From positions 992,001 through 1,056,000 of the forward strand of contig JANTUC010000007.1 in the NCBI GenBank assembly GCA_026873275.1: a DNA stretch of 64,000 bases. The letters are read 5' to 3'. The notes below the pieces were generated by a model. The model was given only the letters and a program-made list of their open reading frames with translations, ran no database searches and had not been told where the DNA came from. Every line of letters starts with the position of its first letter. Within the stretch, counting starts at the first letter, position 1. This DNA comes from Pseudopithomyces maydicus (Eukaryota > Ascomycota > Dothideomycetes > Pleosporales > Didymosphaeriaceae). The translations under genes were made by a program, and so were the position numbers. Below, in pieces: positions 59,083 through 64,000 of the stretch.

Positions 59083-60273
59083 TCACAATTTAGCTTTAAC
59101 GTCCTCTGGCTTCGCTACTTCAACGAGCAATTTGCCTAACATGGATCAGTCATGCCAGAATCGGACAAGAAAGAGGACTCACCAGTATTGACACCATTGT
59201 ACAGATCTACGAGAGCTTGCTCAGCTTTTGCTAGGCCGCCCTGCACAATTGTCTCCTTGCGCTTGAGTTTGCCTTCTGACAGCCACTGCGCAAGCTCCTT
59301 TCGCGCTTCAGAGTACTGCTTCTCGTAGTCGAAAACGATGAATCCTTGCATACGGATTCGCATGGATATAATCATGAGGTAATTCTGCGATGTGTAAGTC
59401 TAACATCCTGACTTGCTGGAATGATATTCACCTTTGGGCCATCAGCCTTTGCTTTATTGTACTGGCTAATCGCGCCGCACATCACAAATCTTGCATGAGG
59501 CTTTGCCCTTGCAAGCGCCATATCCAAAATATCTCCACCAACTGTTACAAGTCAGTCGAGAAGCTTCGCGTCGAAGATGCAGGGGTTGGCTTACCATTAT
59601 CGAAGTATACATCAATAAGTCCTTTGGTAGCCTCCTTGAACTTCTTCGGAAATCCTGGGTCCTTGTAGTTCAATGCATAATCAAAACCTAGCTCTTCCTT
59701 CAGCCACCGCACTTTGTCATCTCCGCCGGCCAGCCCCAAAACCGTTGCGCCTTTTATCTTCGCGATCTGACCAACAACGCTTCCGGTCGCACCGGCCGCC
59801 CCACTAACGACGACGAAGTCTCCCTTCTTCACTTGCCCCACGTCCAGAATGCCGAAGTAGGCTGTTAGACCAGTCATCCCCAGCACGCTCAGGGCATCCG
59901 TTGGCACTGCTCCATTCGGCAAGTCCAACTTGCTCAAAAGCTTATCTTTCACAACAACATATTCAGTCCAACCCACTGTTCCACTGGCGTAAGTCCCAAC
60001 AGGAAATGAGGAGGATTTTGACGCGACAACGAGCCCAATTGCGCCACCGCGCATGACTTCACCGATCTTGACGGGCGGGATGTAGGACCGGGTGTCGTTT
60101 AGCCAACCACGCATAGCGGGGTCGAGAGACAGGTAAAGAGTCTGGAGAAGGACCTCGCCATGCTTCAAATCCGAGGCATTTGGGACTGCGTGTTGTTGTG
60201 CCTTGAAAGTCTTGCCGGGGATGATCTGGTCTTTGGGACGTTCGGCTAGGTGGATGGATGTGAACGAAGGCAT
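59083..60273 (-). CDS. MDR-type NADP-dependent oxidoreductase (alkenal/prostaglandin reductase-like)
   Basis: Four exons (60273-59595, 59541-59432, 59384-59183, 59135-59083) with 47-53-nt introns give 347 residues. The protein lacks the zinc ligands of alcohol dehydrogenases and matches the zinc-free reductases that reduce carbon-carbon double bonds of enones and alkenals. Evidence includes LYLSLDPAMRGWLNDTRSYI near the N-terminus, LGMTGLTAYFGILDVGQVKK, the dinucleotide motif VVSGAAGATGSVVGQIAKI, and DVYFDN-VGGDILDMALAR across intron 1. Exon 3 carries MRIRMQGFIVFDY, and the last 53-nt exon completes LYNGVNTG-KLLVEVAKPEDVK. It is probably cytosolic. The natural substrate is unknown. Confidence 0.9.
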
Positions 60274-61735
60274 CTTGACGGCTCTTCTGTTTGAGATGGA
60301 TCCAGAATCACTGCAGGTCTAGCGGAGGAAGATGTTTAAGTAGAAGCCTGGCTGAATGCACGGATGGTCCTGCCTACCGTGCCATTGTTAGGACGATGGG
60401 GTTTGAGGAAGATGTGGGGTTCGGGGTGAGCGATGCGGAGAGTTGCCGAGGCACAACCGTTCCCACCTATGAAGATGCCAAGAGCTCCCAAGGTCAGAAA
60501 AGGCACAGCACCAGGACAGACTGCCGTGCTATTCATCACTGATAGATAGGTCGCAGATTTCACGGGTAGATGGACGGATTGCAATTGTGTTTGCTTGCAC
60601 TGCTTGCACTGCTTGCACTGGTAAAGCAGCTGGACGCGGTAAGGCTGGAAGTTTTCAGCTTCAAGAGCAGAGCAGGCCATGCCATCTGACGTAGAGTCGG
60701 TTTGCACTGCACGAGCGTCACGGCACATGCACCCCCTTTCTTGTACAGCGGAGTCAGAACACAACGACGCGTCGCCAGAGTGAATGGGACGCGAACGTGA
60801 CTTGGTGGCGATCTCGGTGGCTGCCTTGCGAATGAGGAGGCGGCAATGGGATCCACATTGTCCAATGAGATCAGACGGTCCGAGCTCCGACCATCCTTCG
60901 TATCTTTTGTCGAGGCTTGCTCCTCTGCACGCCGCACGCTCGATAGGGTGCTTGTCGTAGCCGTCCACACAGGTGCGCTTGCTCTCCTTCTCCTCGATGC
61001 TTTGGATATATCCTTCATCTCTGTAGACACTGACAAATGGCGTAGAGGTCCGTTCCTAGGGCAACGCTTTCCTTCCCCACCTCTTCCTCTCGTAGCACTT
61101 GCTTGCTTTTCTCTCCCTCCCTCCCCCCAAAGTTGCATCCTCGTTTCTGCGCCTTTTGCTCCATGTTCAGACAACGACGATTGCTACAAGAGTCTCCCCG
61201 TGCCGCGACTTCGACCCACCCTTCCCTCCGACCACCGCATGCGAACCCGAGTCTCGCGGGCTCTTGACATCTCCATCGCTGGGGCATCCCATACCCGATA
61301 ACGTGGGAGGTGGAACAACATCAGGGAGCTACTGGGCAACAGTCAGAAGAGGAAGCGCGGTCAGGCCCCACCGGCAGCCGGGCGGTGATCGGAAGACGTG
61401 GACGGTCGCATCTGGTGACAGAGGAGCTTGCTCTCGATCCCGACTCCGCATACGTTCCATTAGTTTGGCACACGTACCCACGGTAAAAAGATTGGTTCCG
61501 TTGTGAAGCTGACGGCCTCTTTGCAAATCCCTCCTTGGCGCTGCTCAACCGCATGCTTGACCCGAGTTGAAAAAAGAGACGCGCTTCCACCATCACACGT
61601 CTGCCTAGCATCGATCGTGTCGCTCAGAAGCTGTTTGTCGTTCCGTAAATACCAGTCCACTGCCTTCGACTATTAGCTTTCCTGAAGCCTTCACTTGCTT
61701 TTGGCTACCTAGCCAGTATCACATTTGCTGTCATC
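60274..61735. promoter_or_regulatory. Divergent regulatory region MDR reductase/checkpoint kinase
   Basis: 1.46 kb between the two start codons on opposite strands. It holds a 9-bp direct repeat (TGCTTGCAC, three copies, 60592-60619). Open frames on both strands (for example 61174-60560 minus, 60846-61301 plus) overlap each other and show no family motif, so I do not call genes. Confidence 0.45.
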
Positions 61736-64000
61736 ATGGCTTCCCAAGACGAGCCCACGCAGCCGACCCAGCGGATTCTCGACCCACGACGCCTCGGTCG
61801 GGACAATTCTGGTCTCGACGATGATGATTCGGCTGATATCATGCTCCTTCTTGTTGCGAACAGCCCAGCCGCTACCCGGATCGTGGAACAGACTGCCTTG
61901 ACACGCGACTATCACGTGCTCTTTCACGAGATGGGTTCCTATATTTCTAACATCGAGGAGCAGGAGACAATCATAATTGGAGAGGATATTTCATGCCCTA
62001 TTAATCCGCAGACATTTGTCCAGAAACCCGCGGATATTGCTCTTCGTTTCTCTAGTCTGAATAATCTTAAACAAAAGTACTTGGGTTTTGTCTTTGGTCG
62101 CAATGCTGCCTTGGTAGATGTCGTTTTTGGCCAAGACTCAGGGAAGAGAATCAGCAACCAACACTTCCGCATCTATCTGAATACGGAGGGCCTGGTCATG
62201 CTTGAGGACATGTCTACCAATGGGACTCGCGTTGATAATACTGTGTTGAAGAGCAAAGATCCGCGTTGCGAAAAAACACGTGTTTTGACTACCAACACAG
62301 ACATTATCATCGCTAACAGCGTGAACGACAGTGAGATGATCCGATTTCATGTACGCATCCCGCCTCGCTCATCGCAGGCCCAAGTGCGAAACTATGAGGA
62401 AAACAAGAGGGCTTTCATGAGCCAATGCTTCACAGGACAAGAGCGGGAAAGGGTCATGCGTCTACAACAGCAGCCTTTCCATGCGCTGACACGGTGGAAC
62501 GGTGGTAACGACTACACCATCATGGGTATGCTCGAATGATGTGCTACATCGACAGTCACTGATCCGCTTACAGGTGAGCTTGGCAAGGGTGCATTTGCGA
62601 CTGTTTATAAGATCGCTACCAAAATGAACGGAACCGTGCTCGCAGCGAAAGAGCTTGAGAAGCGAAGGTTCATGAAGGACGGTCGCCTTGACAAGAAAGT
62701 CGAAAATGAACTTTCAATCATGCGAAACCTCAAGCATCCTAATGTGGTTCAATTCGTCGATTACCATGACCAAGGGGATTATCTCTACATCATCATGGAG
62801 TATGCGCCCTACGGTGATTTGCGGAAGCATATGGAAGCCGGTCCCCTCAGCGAGGCATTAGTTCGACCACTTGCACAGCAGGTACTGAGCGCGCTAGCTC
62901 ATCTTCATTCGCAGAAGGTCACGCACCGTGACATCAAGCCAGACAACATTCTCATTTCCGACATGGATCCACTTCAGGTCAAGTTGTCCGACTTTGGTTT
63001 GTCGAAGATGGTTCGCCACGAAGAAACCTTTCTGAAGACCTTTTGTGGAACTCTGCTCTACTGTGCTCCGGAAGTTTTCCCCTTCTACGAACAGTCCAAG
63101 AAGCGCCGACGTGGCGATGATAAAGTCTACAGCTCAGCTTGCGATATTTGGTCTTTAGGGGTGTTCTCTGGAATGCACTTTGCGGCGAGCCACCTTTCGA
63201 AGGCAAACAGGATAATAGTGGTCGGGCTATGTTCAACCACATCATGGCTAAAGATCTGGACGTGAGCCCTCTCAAGGCGAGAAATGTCTCAGACGCTTGC
63301 ATTGACCTGCTCACCCAAATGCTCAGGAGAGACCCTATTCAGCGACCCACGGAGATCCAATGTCTGTTACATCCTTGGCTTAAAGATGGCGCGACTATCC
63401 CCAACGATCCAACCTTGGAATCCATTATCGAGGAAGACGAATCTGAGTCCGAAGCTGAACATCAGCTTTCTCAGTTGAGCATCGCAGGGGGTGCACAGGA
63501 AGTCGATGAAGCCGGCGTTTTGTCTGACGAGGAGTTTGAGAATCTCATCGATGCAAGACAATCAAAGCGTATTCGTCACGACCCTTTATTCCCACGATAT
63601 CAACTACGGGATCGTGATGATGATTCCAGTGCGGCTCCATCGCCGCAATCAATCATTGAGGAGGATTTTCAAGACGAGAGCTTTCGACCGGTTTCCAAGG
63701 TACCGAATGGTCAACGTCTGTTCGGTGAAATTGGTCAATCTGCTTTAGAGAGCTCTGGTCTACTCAACGTGCATGCAAATCAGGCCCTCTCAGACGCCGG
63801 GTCACCAGAGTCGGGAGCAAAAGTAGTTTCGAACCCTCAGGGCAACGCGAAACGTCACTTGGGCCGGGAAGTGTCATCATCCAGCCTCTTTGGTGCTGAG
63901 TCCGGTGTACGAGAACTAAACATGGGATCACCCCACTCCCTGGGATCAGGGAGCCAAACACCAAATGAGCCGGCTACTCCTAGAACCCCAGAGATACAGC
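61736..64000 (+). CDS. RAD53: FHA-domain checkpoint kinase (Rad53/Cds1/Chk2 type), 3' partial, frame broken once
   Basis: Exon 1 (61736-62525) and exon 2 (62574 to the window end) are joined over a 48-nt intron that rebuilds YTIMGELGKGAFATVY. The family transmits DNA-damage and replication-stress signals. An N-terminal FHA domain binds phosphothreonine: GFVFGRN (GR at 121-122), ISNQH (140-143), DMSTNGTRVDN. Kinase motifs follow: glycine loop GKGAFATVY (267-275), Lys 289 in LAAKE, HRDIKPDN (381-388), DFG (403-405), CAPE (427-430). At 63158-63164 one base is missing: SLG should continue to VLWNALCGEPPFEG, as the next frame does, through RRDPIQRPTEIQCLLHPWLK to a Ser/Asp-rich tail that runs off the window. 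A second FHA domain is expected beyond. The FHA position before the kinase supports Rad53/Cds1 over Dun1-like kinases, but not decisively. Confidence 0.87.

Noticed and set aside
60560..61301. Overlapping open frames on both strands (minus 204 codons, plus 151 codons)
   Set aside because: They overlap each other in the divergent promoter, have no motif, and the kinase promoter must lie here.
27652..63164. Programmed ribosomal frameshifting as the cause of the six frame breaks
   Set aside because: The sites share no slippery heptamer or common downstream structure, and the genes are unrelated; one-base run shortening is simpler.
27652..63164. Repeat-induced point mutation as the cause of the frame breaks
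   Set aside because: RIP makes C-to-T changes in repeats, not single-base deletions in single-copy genes.

Overview
This window comes from a filamentous ascomycete (Pezizomycotina). Genes carry one to five short introns (mostly 47-130 nt) with GT-AG ends and CTAAC/CTGAC branch motifs. The content is typical of these fungi: a HET-domain protein, a Zn2Cys6 regulator, a MeaB-like bZIP, a GMC oxidoreductase and a GPI-anchored wall protein. Gene style and a few AT-rich islands would fit Dothideomycetes, but I cannot fix the rank from sequence alone. No virus, bacterial operon, CRISPR array, rRNA or tRNA was recognised.

Layout. 1-6 kb is accessory: a 5'-truncated HET gene, a condensation-type acyltransferase and a membrane alpha/beta-hydrolase. 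6.4-13.8 kb is housekeeping: ATP4 (minus) diverges from NOC4 (plus), followed by a five-finger CCCH protein and a Sel1-repeat Nif1-like protein. 16.3-18.3 kb is the MeaB-like bZIP (minus) with a long repeat-rich upstream region. 21.6-35.8 kb is dense and conserved: PRP4, a PTC7-like phosphatase, an acidic membrane protein, a Vps3844-type protein, SEC66, NPL4, an RFC small subunit and a lipocalin-like protein. 36.2-41.1 kb holds a GMC oxidoreductase and a Zn2Cys6 regulator, tail to tail with overlapping coding ends. 42.2-46.3 kb is a GPI-anchored protein followed by an AT-rich, gene-poor stretch with two relics of one gene family. 46.8-53.0 kb holds a DsbA-like protein and SIN3. 53.8-64 kb holds a GH3 beta-glucosidase, an AT-rich gap, an MDR reductase and a Rad53/Cds1-type checkpoint kinase cut by the window edge.

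Work shared between genes. Nuclear functions dominate: splicing (PRP4), ribosome assembly (NOC4), clamp loading (RFC), checkpoint signalling (Rad53-like) and chromatin repression (SIN3). Organelle functions are ATP4, SEC66, NPL4, PTC7 and Vps3844. No biosynthetic cluster is evident.

Most important caution: six otherwise intact genes (Vps3844-like, NPL4, GMC, Zn2Cys6 regulator, SIN3, Rad53-like) each show one reading-frame break that adding one base in or beside a G/C run would repair. NPL4 and Rad53 are normally essential, so I read these as sequence errors first and biology second. I saw no clearly new biological system. The most unusual non-error signals are five exact copies of TGCCCAGGTG, the repeat-extended antisense tail of the Zn2Cys6 gene, and the out-of-order gene relics.
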